Shown piece by piece: positions 42,601 through 51,099 of a stretch of 64,000 bases of DNA. The DNA lies in assembly GCA_963682025.1 (NCBI GenBank), contig OY821521.1, forward strand, positions 114,178,080 to 114,242,079, given 5' to 3'. This stretch comes from Cordilura impudica. Lineage: Eukaryota; Arthropoda; Insecta; Diptera; Scathophagidae. Position 1 is the first letter of the stretch. The number at the start of each line of letters is the position of its first letter. The notes under the pieces are model-generated. The model was not told the DNA's origin. It made no database searches and saw nothing but the letters and a program-made list of their open reading frames with translations. Position numbers and translations under genes: made by a program.

Positions 42601-44025
42601 AAAATTCACTAATCCTACAATACTTGATCTTCTCACAAAGCTGGCCGCACTACCCGAATCGATTAGGCATTCTAAAGAAAAATCATAATTAAAACTAGAA
42701 TATAAACAAAACTTAAAATACCTTACATATTCATTACCATCAACCAGTTGGACCGCTACCTTTCTTTCCGGACAAGCTGCAACACGATGAGATACACTTC
42801 CACATCCATAGCAAGCTCCCATTTGTCTCTTTGGCTTTTGACATTCAGCTGCAAAGTGCCCGAACGAATTACAGTTGTAACATCTGAATTTACTTTCCGA
42901 ATTTGACTGGTCACCTTTTTTCTGTTGAAATTGTTTTGGTTGCTTCAATTCAATTCTCGAAAATGATTGTAATAGCTGGGTTTTGTTTGTATAACATTGC
43001 AAACTAGCCTGCACTTTCAATTGGTTATCAGGAATGCCTTCAATTATTTGGTCAATCAGCTCATCGTCATCAATACCAATTTTATTTGATAAAATTACTT
43101 TTTCATTATAGTAATCTACAAATGATTCACCATATCTCCACTTTCGGTTCTCAAAATTGCGACGCATCATCATTTTATTTTCCTTTGTACAGAAAATTTC
43201 TTTCATCTCGTTCAAAATTTTATCTGTGCTTTCGTGAATGAAATTTGGTTTTGAGTGTAACCACATCTGAGCTTTTCCCTTCAACTTACACATTAGTAGG
43301 GCCTTTGCTGTATTTTCCCCTACATTATATACACCACTTATGCTTCTAAACTGGGTTATCCATATTTCAGGAAACAGTCCACCATCATAATCCGAAATCA
43401 TATCCTTAAGGGTGTTAAAAGATACATTTATTTTGTCATCAGGGCCCAAGCACAATTTTTCCACTTCGTTCGAAACCCTTTCGGAAGAAAAATCTTTTTC
43501 AACCGACTCGCTTTGACGCCTTTCATTTTCTGCAATGATTTTTAATAAATCATTTTCTTTGCGAAGCAACTCTCTTTCACGTTTTATGAGTTCCAACTCT
43601 TTGCTCAATAACTCATTTAAAAATGCATTTCCACCCTTATTGAATTTGCTGCGTTGCTGGGAGACTGCACCCTCTTGTTGTACTGCAATATCATTTTCCT
43701 CCTGTTGAGCCAAACAATCATTTTCCTCCTGTTGAGCCAAACAATCATTTTCCGCCTGTTGAGCCAAACAATCATTTTCTTTCCGTTTAACACCACAATC
43801 ATTTTCTTTGTCTCCACAATCATTTTCAAAATTTTCATTCTCCACACTCGTTATTTCATCAGCATTTTCACCTGTTTCCATAATTGGGTATGCACCTCTT
43901 TCATTATCCGGTAACTGGTTCAGTCTTAGAAGAAGCGCGTTTTTTGTACCTGTTGATGGCAAGCCCAGATGCTGCAGCCAATGACGCAACTGGGCAGCCG
44001 TATAAGTACCACTAGCACCTTCCAT
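39661..44025 (-). CDS. Gypsy-3 Gag-Pol polyprotein, uninterrupted
   Basis: This single frame of 1454 codons runs from the ATG at 44025 to the TAG at 39661. In order it has a SAP-like motif YTAAQLRHWLQHLGLPSTG (residues about 8-45) and a run of ENDCLAQQ-type repeats (about 75-118). A capsid-like part with WITQFRSISGVYNV follows. CCHC knuckles CYNCNSFGHFAAEC and CYGCGSVSHRVAAC come next, then protease LIDSGSAASFV and RT with IIYLDDIMIAT. RNase H has HCDASSVGFGAVLLQ, ELETLAIIYAL and TDCNSL. Integrase has its H/H/C/C finger, IHIDHFGP, SDRGACFTSGD and QANGQVERVN. A GPYRISKV motif lies near the end. All catalytic residues are present and there are no breaks. A SAP domain could tether Gag to DNA; that is inference. 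Confidence 0.95.
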   Translation of the reverse strand: MEGASGTYTAAQLRHWLQHLGLPSTGTKNALLLRLNQLPDNERGAYPIMETGENADEITSVENENFENDCGDKENDCGVKRKENDCLAQQAENDCLAQQEENDCLAQQEENDIAVQQEGAVSQQRSKFNKGGNAFLNELLSKELELIKRERELLRKENDLLKIIAENERRQSESVEKDFSSERVSNEVEKLCLGPDDKINVSFNTLKDMISDYDGGLFPEIWITQFRSISGVYNVGENTAKALLMCKLKGKAQMWLHSKPNFIHESTDKILNEMKEIFCTKENKMMMRRNFENRKWRYGESFVDYYNEKVILSNKIGIDDDELIDQIIEGIPDNQLKVQASLQCYTNKTQLLQSFSRIELKQPKQFQQKKGDQSNSESKFRCYNCNSFGHFAAECQKPKRQMGACYGCGSVSHRVAACPERKVAVQLVDGNEYVRYFKFCLYSSFNYDFSLECLIDSGSAASFVRRSSIVGLVNFDDLLCSNIEFFGINKSKLNVYGKFSCFTKVNDRVLSLEMLVVPDESMAYECVLGRDFLRSAGFKFISCTGVSEEKDELDFGRAILSIDVEDNDRFDFVVENGIEYKDRIRLGELYNNYYVRPERPSKPKIYSEIKLRLNDEKCFSCSPRRLSYAERTELQSLLDEYLDKGYIRPSESEFVSPIVLVRKKTGDLRMCVDYRVLNKVTIKDSYPIPLIDDLLDRLSGKKFFTKLDLKNGFFHVFVHKDSVKYTSFVTPLGQFEFLRMPFGLKNAPSIFQRFVNKVFADMVKDDKIIIYLDDIMIATVNMDDHFRILKEVFERLVENNLELRHDKCEFLLTSVKYLGYTIDGDGIRADEKGLQAIRDFPIPDKQHAVQSFLGLCSYFRRFVKDFSLIAKPLYDLTKKDRKFVFGDIELNAFELLKEKLMESPILALYDPNDETELHCDASSVGFGAVLLQKKEDGKFHPIFYFSKRTTEAESKYHSFELETLAIIYALRRFRIYLQGRKFKIVTDCNSLTLTLNKRELNPRISRWALELQNYEYVLEHRSGKRMQHVDALSRSTNIMIIESNTFEENLVICQNRDQKLEDIKSRLQGSEHGLYEMRNGVLYRKTKSGGLLFCVPEDMEDHILYKYHDEMGHVGIDKMTELILKGYWFSKVRAKASRHIENCLNCIVYSSKHGKEEGFLHSIPKSNGPFDVIHIDHFGPVDNGRVVKHILVVIDACTKFVRLYPTKTTNSKEAILALKNYFRSYSRPRCVISDRGACFTSGDFADFLKENNVAHVLIATGSPQANGQVERVNRSIGPMLAKLVDPEGGVYWDTVLEQVEYTLNNTVHRSVGEHPSVMLFGKGQKGKVADLLRETLCNGETFQDDRGAIRDRAAEKQKRLQDYNARYVDRRRKPPTEYKDGNYVMVKNFDSTTGVSRKLIPKYKGPYRISKVLRNDRYLIEDVKGFQQSRTPYRGVWAASNMRPWFRGREVSCK
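43684..43795 (-). repeat. In-frame 27-bp minisatellite in Gypsy-3 gag
   Basis: Units of about 27 bp (CAATCATTTTCCTCCTGTTG plus AGCCAAA) repeat at least three times and encode ENDCLAQQ-type peptides with further degenerate ENDC units beside them. The length is a multiple of three, so copy-number changes would keep the frame. Confidence 0.85.
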
Positions 44026-44152
44026 AATTACCGATCACTTTTTCTTTTTTTTCTTAAATTTTATTTTTTTTTTTAAATTATTCTTTTTACCGTTTATAAA
44101 AAAATTTCTATATATTTTTTTATTTTTTTTTTCTCGATCCCACTTCTGAGAT

Positions 44153-44448
44153 TATAGGCTTTAAATAAATTGAACAAATCAACTGCGTCTGTTCGCCTTC
44201 AGCGTTAGTTTATTAATGCCTCACCATTTTACAATTCAAAGCTTAGCAACTAGAACTTATTTTATTAGCATAATAGGGATAACATAAGTAAGAAAGAGAC
44301 ATATATAGTTAAGAAGAATATTCTAGAAAACATGGAAATTATAAAACCGTTATCCTGGAATTTTAAATAATATTTAGAGAAATTCACAATAATGACAGGT
44401 ACACTGTGCATAAATTATATAATCATACACTGTAAATATACTGCTACA
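44153..44448 (-). repeat. Gypsy-3 5' LTR
   Basis: It is the right-hand LTR on the plus map and the partner of 39327-39622. The primer-binding-like sequence lies just left of it. The ACAC duplication lies outside at 44449-44452. Confidence 0.92.
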
Positions 44449-44452
44449 ACAC

Positions 44453-45101
44453 CCTAAATGAGAAGCTTGTATCATATATGTAGTATTGACATGGTTTATC
44501 TATTTAATAATTCATATGTGCCCAGCAGTTCCTATGGACAAGGTTCTACTCTTGATTTTTTCTTAACAAATATACCGGAAATTATTTCTCCCGCAACTGT
44601 GATTAATGATCTCAATTCTGATCACCTATCGGTCCAGGTAAAACTCTCGGATCAAATATCGAAGACTAGTTTTCGAATACCAAGATTCCCAATTTGGGGA
44701 ACATTGCTTCCGAAGAACAGATAGATCTGGCAGTTATGAAATTTAAGAATCTCATTAATACGGCAATTGAGATAAGCGTTTCAAGGAAAACCCAATCTTC
44801 GCATACAAAACCCCTATCTTCTTATTTGAAAACATTAATTCAACAAAGAAATACTTTTCGCAGAAACTGGCAAAGATTCTGCAATTTAACTGATTTAAAT
44901 GCAAGTGACTGCTCGAGTTGTAACAGCTGATGCTTGTGTTTTTTTTTTCAATACAAATGTTGTAAAAAGTAAATTTTATAAAACGCAACATAAAAAAGGG
45001 GCCTTGATAGATGAGATCGGGTGTTTAAATCAGTTATTTACCGATTCTGAGGCCCTCGATGATGCACTTGTTGCAAACCGTGTTGCTATTTCAAATGTTT
45101 A
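44453..45101 (+). pseudogene. LINE F ORF2, remainder of endonuclease and linker
   Basis: Directly after Gypsy-3 the LINE frame resumes: STLDFFLTNIPEIISPATVI and INDLNSDHLSVQVKL (44548-44652) are the C-terminal endonuclease motifs. A frame change near 44700 leads to ISVSRKTQSSHTKPLSSYLK and TLIQQRNTFRRNWQRF. The piece FTDSEALDDALVANRVAI is the usual jockey linker before RT. The RT itself is missing. LINE G follows directly. Confidence 0.75.
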
Positions 45102-46790
45102 AATTTTTTAATATACATTTTGATCTTGTTTATCTTAATTATAAACTTTTAGTCTCAATATTTAAATATTGCTTTTTATTTTTATTAAAACTTCTACTAT
45201 ATCAACAGCTCTCCGCATCCGCATTTTCAAGCCATGATATTTTATACTTTATATATGCTTCCTGTGTAATCAAAGATAATACCTCTATAACTTATCGTGA
45301 CTTCCGTAATATTAATTACACTACGTTACATTAACATGTAGATAACATCTGTTGGCAGCAGATTTACAGTTTTCATGTTGTTAATGACCAGTTGTGTTTC
45401 ATTCAGGATAATGCTAAAAATTTATTTGATATATGTGTTCCTATAAAAACCAAATTTAGGAAAGCAAATCAACATCCATGGTTTAATCAGGAAATAAAAC
45501 TAAACGTAATGTTGCACATGGCAGGTGGAAAAAATACAAAACACCAGAACTTCAACTTATATTCAAATCTGCTAGGAAAGATGCTGTAAAAAGAATTCAG
45601 TTGGCGAAATCCTTATTTTATCAAAGAAAATTTTCATCAGCTGTTGAAAATCGATCCAAATGGAAAGAAATTCGCAAGATTGGTATAAGACATAAAAACA
45701 CCTCACCTTGTAACGCTGATATTGATGTAAACTATCTAAATGATAAGTTTGTATATAATAATGAGCAATCGCCCGTATCCAATATTTATAATGATTTATG
45801 CATTGTTCCCATTGAAAATCGTTTAGTTTCCGTTGTCTAACCCAAGGTGAAGTTCTAAAAAGTGTCTTGGTTTAGATGAAATGAATCCTTTATTTTTAAA
45901 AGCCCTAATCCCAAAGCTCTTGCCTTTTCTTACTCATCTATTCAACACTATCTTTACAAAATCCGTATTTCCTGAAGCATGGAAACTCTCAAAAATTATC
46001 CCTAATCCTAAACAAAACAATGATTTCCGGCCTATTGCAATTCTGTCCTTTTTATCTCTCCTTTTTATCAGAATAATATTTTGTCCGATTTCCAGTCTGG
46101 ATTTGTGAAGGGATGAAGCTGTATTACAGCGCTAACAGACGTGATTGAAGATTTAAGAGCTGAACTTGATAACAATATGGTTTCATTCTTAATACTACTG
46201 GATCATAGTAAAGCTTTCGATACAGCAGACCATTCCATATTTAGCGTGCAAGCTTGTCAATTCATATCTCACTGGGAGATCACAAGTTGTAAGTTTGAAT
46301 GGTAAAAATTCAAATGCCCTTAATGTAAACAAGGGAGTTCCGCAAGGAACCGTACTACGACCTCTTTTATTCTATTTGTATATTAATGACTTACCAGATA
46401 TAATAACTCACAGTAAATGTATGCTGATGACGTTCAAATTTATAACAGTGCAGCTTTGAACAACATTCATTCGTGTGTGAATAATATCAATTACGGTTTA
46501 GCCAACATATACAACTGGGCTTCAGCCAATGGATTATGCATAAATCCTTTAAAGTCCAAATGTATTTTTCTCTCAAAAAGTAAAATATCTTTAAATGATG
46601 ATATTCAACCTTATATAAACAACAAAACTATTGAATTCGTAGATTCATCTGGGAGTGATATTCAATAATGAATTAACTTGGTCTAACCATATTAATTCCG
46701 TCGTAGGACGCTTGCACAATAATTTATAAGATTTTTGTCTTGTTGTGCTAGGTCATCAAATAAATAAATTAAATTAAAAATAAATAGCAT
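45102..46790 (+). mobile_element. LINE G (CR1-like), degenerate
   Basis: It begins in the endonuclease C-terminus (QQLSASAFSSHDILYFIYAS, about 45210) and continues through the linker (ITYRDFRNINYTTLH). It has FNQEIKLN near 45483 and RT. Downstream it ends in GTGCTAGGTCATCAAATAAA plus a TAAA-rich tail, which resembles CR1-type 3' ends. The segment after RT is deleted, because the 3' tail follows soon after 46668. Confidence 0.72.
45180..46668 (+). pseudogene. LINE G endonuclease end and RT, many breaks
   Basis: Recognisable pieces are ENRSKWKEIRKIGIRHKNTS (45646 and onwards), MNPLFLKALIPKLLPFLTHL (45881), PEAWKLSKIIPNPKQNNDFR (45974), [15 protein letters not shown] (46196), PQGTV (46340) and the catalytic [10 protein letters not shown] (46420-46449). 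NINYGLANIYNWASANGLCI follows. At least four frame changes or stops intervene. The RT aspartates survive. It is dead and probably non-autonomous. Confidence 0.75.
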
Positions 46791-46929
46791 TTTTTATCAC
46801 TTGAAGTGCCAAATATTATTTAAATAAAAAAAAGAAGTTGGTGTTGTTGCACAAAAATGACAAAATAAATATGTAAGTACATAGTTATTATAGTATTAAA
46901 TTTTAAAATGCAATTTTTAATTTTAGGGC

Positions 46930-47640
46930 TAAAAAGAAACTACCACATCAGCACACTTTAAAATACTTGTGGCAGAAATGGAGAGGCATCCCGATGTTGC
47001 AAGAGGAGTTATTAGCTTTGGTAGATCTAAATCAAATACAGTTAGTGTTTGGGATGCTAACACAAAAAAAAAAACTAAACACAATAAGGCCACCACCTAG
47101 GACAAACAAAAAGTGGAGAAATGTTTGCTGTCATATTTCGACAAACCGTGGGGACCATCCGAATTCTACGAGCTTACGGCTTTAGCAAATTCAGTTGACA
47201 GTATTATAAATACCAGTGTAGTCTTCAATCCGAGTGGTTATGTTTTTGGGTTAAACATATCCCAGAATGCACCGACTGAGTCATCACCACAGGCCGAAGT
47301 TCCCTCATCTCCATTGGACGAAGTATCAGCTGGAGTTTCATGTTCCCCACCGATTTAAATATCGTCATCTTTTAAATTACACAATATTGTATTTGAAGTG
47401 GAAGCACCCTTTGCATCAAAGATAACAACAAATTTAGACAATGCAAACACGTCAAAGAAGTCAGCTTGGTCAAGAAAACGAGGCTTGGAAACAAAAGACA
47501 AAGAAATAAATAAAATGATAAAGTAAATAGAAATACAGACAGAGGAAATGACGAAAAGGACTGTGGCTTTAAAAAAAGTGACTGCAGCTATAGCAGCACA
47601 AACAAAAATACTACAAAGTAACAAAACAAATGATTAATAA
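46930..47640 (+). pseudogene. Myb/SANT-like (zeste-type) transposon accessory gene relic
   Basis: A TTTTTAATTTTAG sequence that looks like a splice acceptor precedes the coding part at 46927. Frames then give HFKILVAEMERHPDVARGVI and SFGRSKSNTVSVWD, followed by KVEKCLLSYFDKPWGPSEFY and ELTALANSVDSI. These are like the Myb/SANT-like domain proteins found in insects as accessory genes of PIF/Harbinger-type transposons and their domesticated relatives. The end is rich in S, P and E and then forms a helical KKVTAAIAAQTKILQSNK tail. Frameshifts and a TAA at 47356-47358 break it. No DDE transposase lies nearby. Confidence 0.55.
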
Positions 47641-47650
47641 GTTTTTATAC

Positions 47651-48611
47651 TAGCTCTGTTCGTTTACGTGATAATTTGTACTAATTTATACAAATTATCA
47701 CAAAATTTACTGGATCCTGTTCGTTTACTTCAAAACCCCAGTAAAAGAGAACAAATTAGAGCGTAAAGTGACAGTTCGTTTTTTGAAAACTTGCTACTTT
47801 TTACTGGATATATTTTTGCCAGTAAGAATTAGCAAGCAAGAAAAAACATATGTTTGAAAAACATATGATTGAGTTTTGTTGTAAATAAAGCAAAAATACT
47901 ACAATTCTATTTTTGTGCTATAGCCACTTATGAAAGCTTGAAAATGTTGATTTTATTAAAACAAAAGTTCTCAATTTACAAGGTGTATCTGTCTTTCTTC
48001 TGGATGTCAAAACGGAAGTGGAAATATTTGTCATATGTGAAATCTGACATCACGGCGAAGATCATGGTTGTATTTTATATCGGTATCAGCTGAAGGCTGT
48101 TACCGACAGAGTTGCACTTCAAAGTATCAGCTGAAGGCTGTTACATATAGAGTTCAGTAACCAAGGGCTGCTACTACAGTGCAAAAATTTTAAATAATAA
48201 TTCTGAGGAAATTACCGATAAAAGAAATATTCAAATAACCAGGTTTCATTAATTTTAATCTTTTAAAACAGGTTCCTGCCAAAAAAAAATATGTGTATCT
48301 GCCAATTTCTTTAATAATAAATGTTTATTTTCAAAAAATAGGTAATGATATTAGTTTCAATGAATATTTTTACATGTATTTTTACACATAAAAAAAATTC
48401 TTCTAATTAAGGTATATTTTTGCTTAATTTAGAGTTTCACTTCTTCACTTTCAAATGTGTTTACAATCAGCTGTTTCTGTGAACTTGCGATTTCTTACAA
48501 ATAGCTGTTCCTTTACTATTTTGGATATTTGTTTTTGAGAACTAATTTTTCTTACTCTCTGAAATTTCGGTTTTTAGTGGCTTTTACTGGGAAAGTAAAC
48601 GAACAGAGCTA
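47651..48611. mobile_element. TIR element (TAGCTCTGTTCGTTTAC ends), about 960 bp
   Basis: TAGCTCTGTTCGTTTAC at 47651 is repeated in inverse as GTAAACGAACAGAGCTA at 48595-48611. There is a further internal GTTCGTTTACTTCAAAACCC near 47708. The interior is non-coding and includes two copies of TATCAGCTGAAGGCTGTTAC (48083 and 48125). Either a TA duplication is included in the palindrome or the ends are complete; the family is not certain. Confidence 0.65.
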
Positions 48612-48617
48612 CCATGT

Positions 48618-48842
48618 TGATATGTATATGAGCAAATTCTGAGAAGTGGTGAATACCAAGCAAAAAAAAATTTTATTTTATTTTTTTTTATAAAAAAAAA
48701 AAATCTTTTTTTCGATCTTTATCAATTTAATGATATGTATATGAGCAAATCCTGAGAAGTGGTGAATACCAAGCAAAAAAAAAAATTTTTAATTTTATAA
48801 AAATAAAAAAATCTTATTTTCGATCTTTCTCAATTTAATGAT
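48618..48842. repeat. Tandem duplication, 113-bp period
   Basis: TGATATGTATATGAGCAAAT at 48618 recurs at 48731, followed in both copies by the sequence GAGAAGTGGTGAATACCAAG. The units differ mainly in homopolymer length. Confidence 0.85.
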
Positions 48843-48947
48843 TGAATTTGAAATTGTTCAGGCCCAAGATCAAATGTTTTTTTACTTTAAATAAAGCAAA
48901 AGCATTAGCACATTAGTTTCAAAAATTTATCTATATTCTGCATGACA

Positions 48948-48994
48948 GGTTATACAGCTATTTCGGGAATAGTCACCAACCCTCATCAGCAACC
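48948..48994 (-). ncRNA. Hammerhead ribozyme candidate, copy 1
   Basis: On the minus strand: GGUUG, CUGAUGA, a stem II of GGG/CCC enclosing 12 bases, GAAA, and UAGCUGU with the cleavage-site A, then UAACC. GGUUG/UAACC forms stem I (one G-U pair). AUAG/CUGU forms a minimal loopless stem III. The core CUGAUGA...GAAA is complete, and the NUH site would be GUA. Cleavage is inferred, not shown. Confidence 0.7.
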
Positions 48995-49431
48995 AAAAGC
49001 AGTAAATAGTTTGTTTGGTAAAAAGTTAAATTCATACACATTTGCTGAAAACAACTAAATGAGAATTCAAGCAAAGAGTTATACCATTAAAGCCTCCTCC
49101 AATATAACAAACTAAAATATAAAACAACTTTGAAACAAATATATTTGTATATGAGTACACATTACGCACTGCAATATACATGTTTGTTTTTGTCCTGAAA
49201 AAACAAGAAAAAGAATTTGTTTTGCTAAACTTACATTTAGCGTTAACGGCGTGCCGTCCGTAATTTTAATTTTATTATTTTTTATAAAAATAAAAAATCT
49301 TATTTACGATCTTTATCAATTTAATGATTGAGTTTGAAATTGTTCAGGCTCAAGATCAGATGTTTTTACTTTAAATAAAGTAAAAGCATTAGCACATTTG
49401 TTTCAAAAATTGATCTATATTCTGCATGACA

Positions 49432-49478
49432 GGTTATACAGCTGTTTCGAGAAGAGTCACCAACCCTCATCAGTAACC
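49432..49478 (-). ncRNA. Hammerhead ribozyme candidate, copy 2
   Basis: On the minus strand: GGUUA, CUGAUGA, GGGUUGGUGACUCUUCUC, GAAA, CAGCUGU and A, then UAACC. Stem I is five perfect pairs (GGUUA/UAACC). Stem III is the palindrome ACAGCUGU, which can pair within or between monomers. Stem II is G-C, G-U, G-C. The changes between the two copies keep stem I paired. Confidence 0.75.
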
Positions 49479-49580
49479 AAAAGCAGTAGATAGTTTGTTT
49501 GGTAAAAAGTTAAATTCATATACATTTGCTGAAAACAACTAAATGAGAATTCAAGCAAAGAGTTATACTATTTAAGCCTC

Positions 49581-50213
49581 CGTTGTTATTTCACACAAGA
49601 GACATATTGTAAGACAGCAATAATCAAAAAACCCAGTGATCATTTTATGAAATTATAACACGCTTTTATGACTCGCTTTACAAATTTGATTTTTGTAGCA
49701 CGCTTGAAAATGCTAACTGGGTATACACACAACAAACCAAGAAAACAACAAACACACACAGTTTTTATAATATTTTTAACTCTGAAAAATAATTTTATAT
49801 TCATTCCAATATAAGGGTGGACAATTGTGTTAATTCATACAAAAGATCATGAATTCTAGATTCTAAATTTAAATTCTATATGGGAAAAAATTTTAAAGTT
49901 TCAAAATCTCAATTAGAATATCAATTTCAAATACAAATAAAGAAACAAAAATTTATATTTATTTCCAAAAAGTTTTATTTAACAAAAAAAAAATTAAAAT
50001 AAATAATTCAAAAAAACAATTCATTAAAAAAATAATAAAAAATTAGTTTAAAGTAAAAAATAGAAAAAATTAAATTTAAAAAAAATTGAAAATAAAAACA
50101 TTTAACATATTAAATCCATTTAAAAAAAGTAATAAAAAATTATTAATTTGCTTAAATAAAAAATATATAAAACAAAATTTGAAAAAAAAATTAAAAACTA
50201 ACAAAAATAACAT
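49581..50213. other. AT-rich spacer
   Basis: This is non-coding and very A-rich toward 50000-50210. A few GACTCGCTTTACAAATTTG-type stretches could not be assigned. Confidence 0.4.
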
Positions 50214-50546
50214 TTAATGGGTTAATTTCCCCATCAGTCCATCGAACACGATTTCGTTCATCCGCTTCTCCGGAAGCAGACTTTGTTCTGGTGTCATTTT
50301 CCGTAGCTTAGATGCTACGGTGACCCCGTAGACATCAAAATCGTCCATTCGCTCACCCCTTCCTTTCGTGTGTCGACTTAACACGGTATTTTTTTCTAGT
50401 TTCATCTCAACCTTGCTTGGAGTATCTGTTGGGCGTACTTCTTCGGCAGCATCTATTGGGCATACTTCTATTATTAGGGTTTTTGCGACTTCCACTTTTG
50501 ATGCAGGATCGCCAGTTGCCAAAACTAATTGTTGCAATATATGCAA
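50214..50546 (-). pseudogene. BESS/MADF-type protein C-terminus, fragment
   Basis: The minus-strand frame of 110 codons has no natural start. Its last 45 residues, RMDDFDVYGVTVASKLRKMT and onward to NEIVFDGLMGKL, resemble the BESS motif (D-F/Y-x(2)-F/Y-G, two helices) of insect MADF-BESS proteins. The upstream part is rich in T, E and V repeats. Such proteins occur both as host regulators and as PIF-type transposon accessory genes. Upstream exons are not found, so this is probably a relic. Confidence 0.5.
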
Positions 50547-50718
50547 TATATATTCAATTTGATGTTTTTTGATAAATTTGATTTATAATAATCATAACTG
50601 ATTTTATATTAAAAAAAAGTATGGTGTTAAGGGTATTTTATTTTGAATTTGTTTGATTTTATATTAAAAAATAAAGAAGCAGTAACAAAAAAATCTCTTT
50701 TCCTTTTTTATATCTTGT

Positions 50719-50734
50719 GGCCCTGAAAAGGGCC
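50719..50734 (-). terminator. Histone-type mRNA 3' stem-loop, distal copy
   Basis: On the minus strand the sequence reads GGCCCTTTTCAGGGCC with CACA after it: a 6-bp stem, 4-base loop TTTC and the ACCA-like flank of replication-dependent histone mRNAs. Downstream on that strand comes a purine-rich GGAAAAGAGA, like the U7 snRNA binding element. Confidence 0.75.
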
Positions 50735-50750
50735 TTTTTTTATATTTTGT

Positions 50751-50766
50751 GGCCCTGAAAAGGGCC
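50751..50766 (-). terminator. Histone-type mRNA 3' stem-loop, proximal copy
   Basis: It is the same 16-base stem-loop as 50719-50734, 32 bases upstream on the minus strand, with the same flanks (AAAGGCCCTTTTCAGGGCCA). A TATATAAAAG lies directly before it. No histone reading frame was found within a kilobase on that strand. Confidence 0.75.
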
Positions 50767-51099
50767 TTTTATATACTGAATTTCGCATCGAATCAGCCTT
50801 CAGTCACATCCTGCTTATCCAAAGGAGCTAATAAATGAAAAAAAGAAAACTAAAAATTTTATTAATAAATAGTTTTTTTTTAATAGGTTAGGTTAGGTTA
50901 GGTTGAAAGTGGCTGCTAAACCAAAGGGAAAGCACACTTAGACTATGGGGTCCATTGTGATACGACGGGACGAATAGGTGTTCCCCTTTAATATATTTAT
51001 TTGATTTTTCTTTAAAATAATAATTCATTAAAATTTTGAAACCCTTGCGAAGCCATTTAATGCATGTCTGCTGGTTTAAAATTCTTCAAAAAGTATTTA
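50767..51099. other. Spacer with GGTTA repeat
   Basis: AGGTTAGGTTAGGTTAGGTTG occurs at about 50885-50905, four GGTTA units, followed by a GC-richer stretch GAAAGTGGCTGCTAAACCAA that looks like a dispersed repeat. No coding sequence is seen. Confidence 0.5.

Larger units (their letters stand above)
39327..44448 (-). mobile_element. Gypsy-3: intact LTR retrotransposon with SAP-like Gag N-terminus
   Basis: The 296-bp LTRs (39327-39622 and 44153-44448) appear identical. They are flanked by a 4-bp duplication ACAC (39323-39326 and 44449-44452). The element is transcribed leftward. The LTR on that strand begins TGTAGCAGTATATTTACAG and ends CCTATA. A polypurine-like tract lies at 39623-39650. A TCAGAAGTGGGATC sequence (44137-44150) follows the 5' LTR after a 3-base gap and matches tRNA-Leu 3' sequences from memory, without the TGG that a CCA end would give. 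One uninterrupted 1454-codon frame fills the interior. It is inserted in LINE F. Confidence 0.94.
48780..49580 (-). repeat. Direct repeats with hammerheads (Penelope-like pseudo-LTR pair)
   Basis: Two copies of a roughly 310-bp segment (about 48780-49085 and 49262-49577) lie in the same orientation with a 484-bp offset. Between them lies an unrelated 175 bp. They share TGTTCAGG-CTCAAGATCA, CTGCATGACAGGTTATACAG, AGTCACCAACCCTCATCAG and GCTGAAAACAACTAAATGAG. The two copies differ at scattered positions. Each contains one hammerhead candidate on the minus strand. Tandem hammerhead-bearing repeats are typical of Penelope-like pseudo-LTRs, but no protein-coding part remains here. Confidence 0.75.

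Noticed and set aside
43654..43914. Plus-strand frame within Gypsy-3 gag
   Set aside because: It is a shadow produced by the in-frame 27-bp repeat on the opposite strand.
50885..50905. Telomeric repeat array
   Set aside because: There are only four GGTTA units, and flies of this type do not use such telomeres. It is part of a dispersed repeat.
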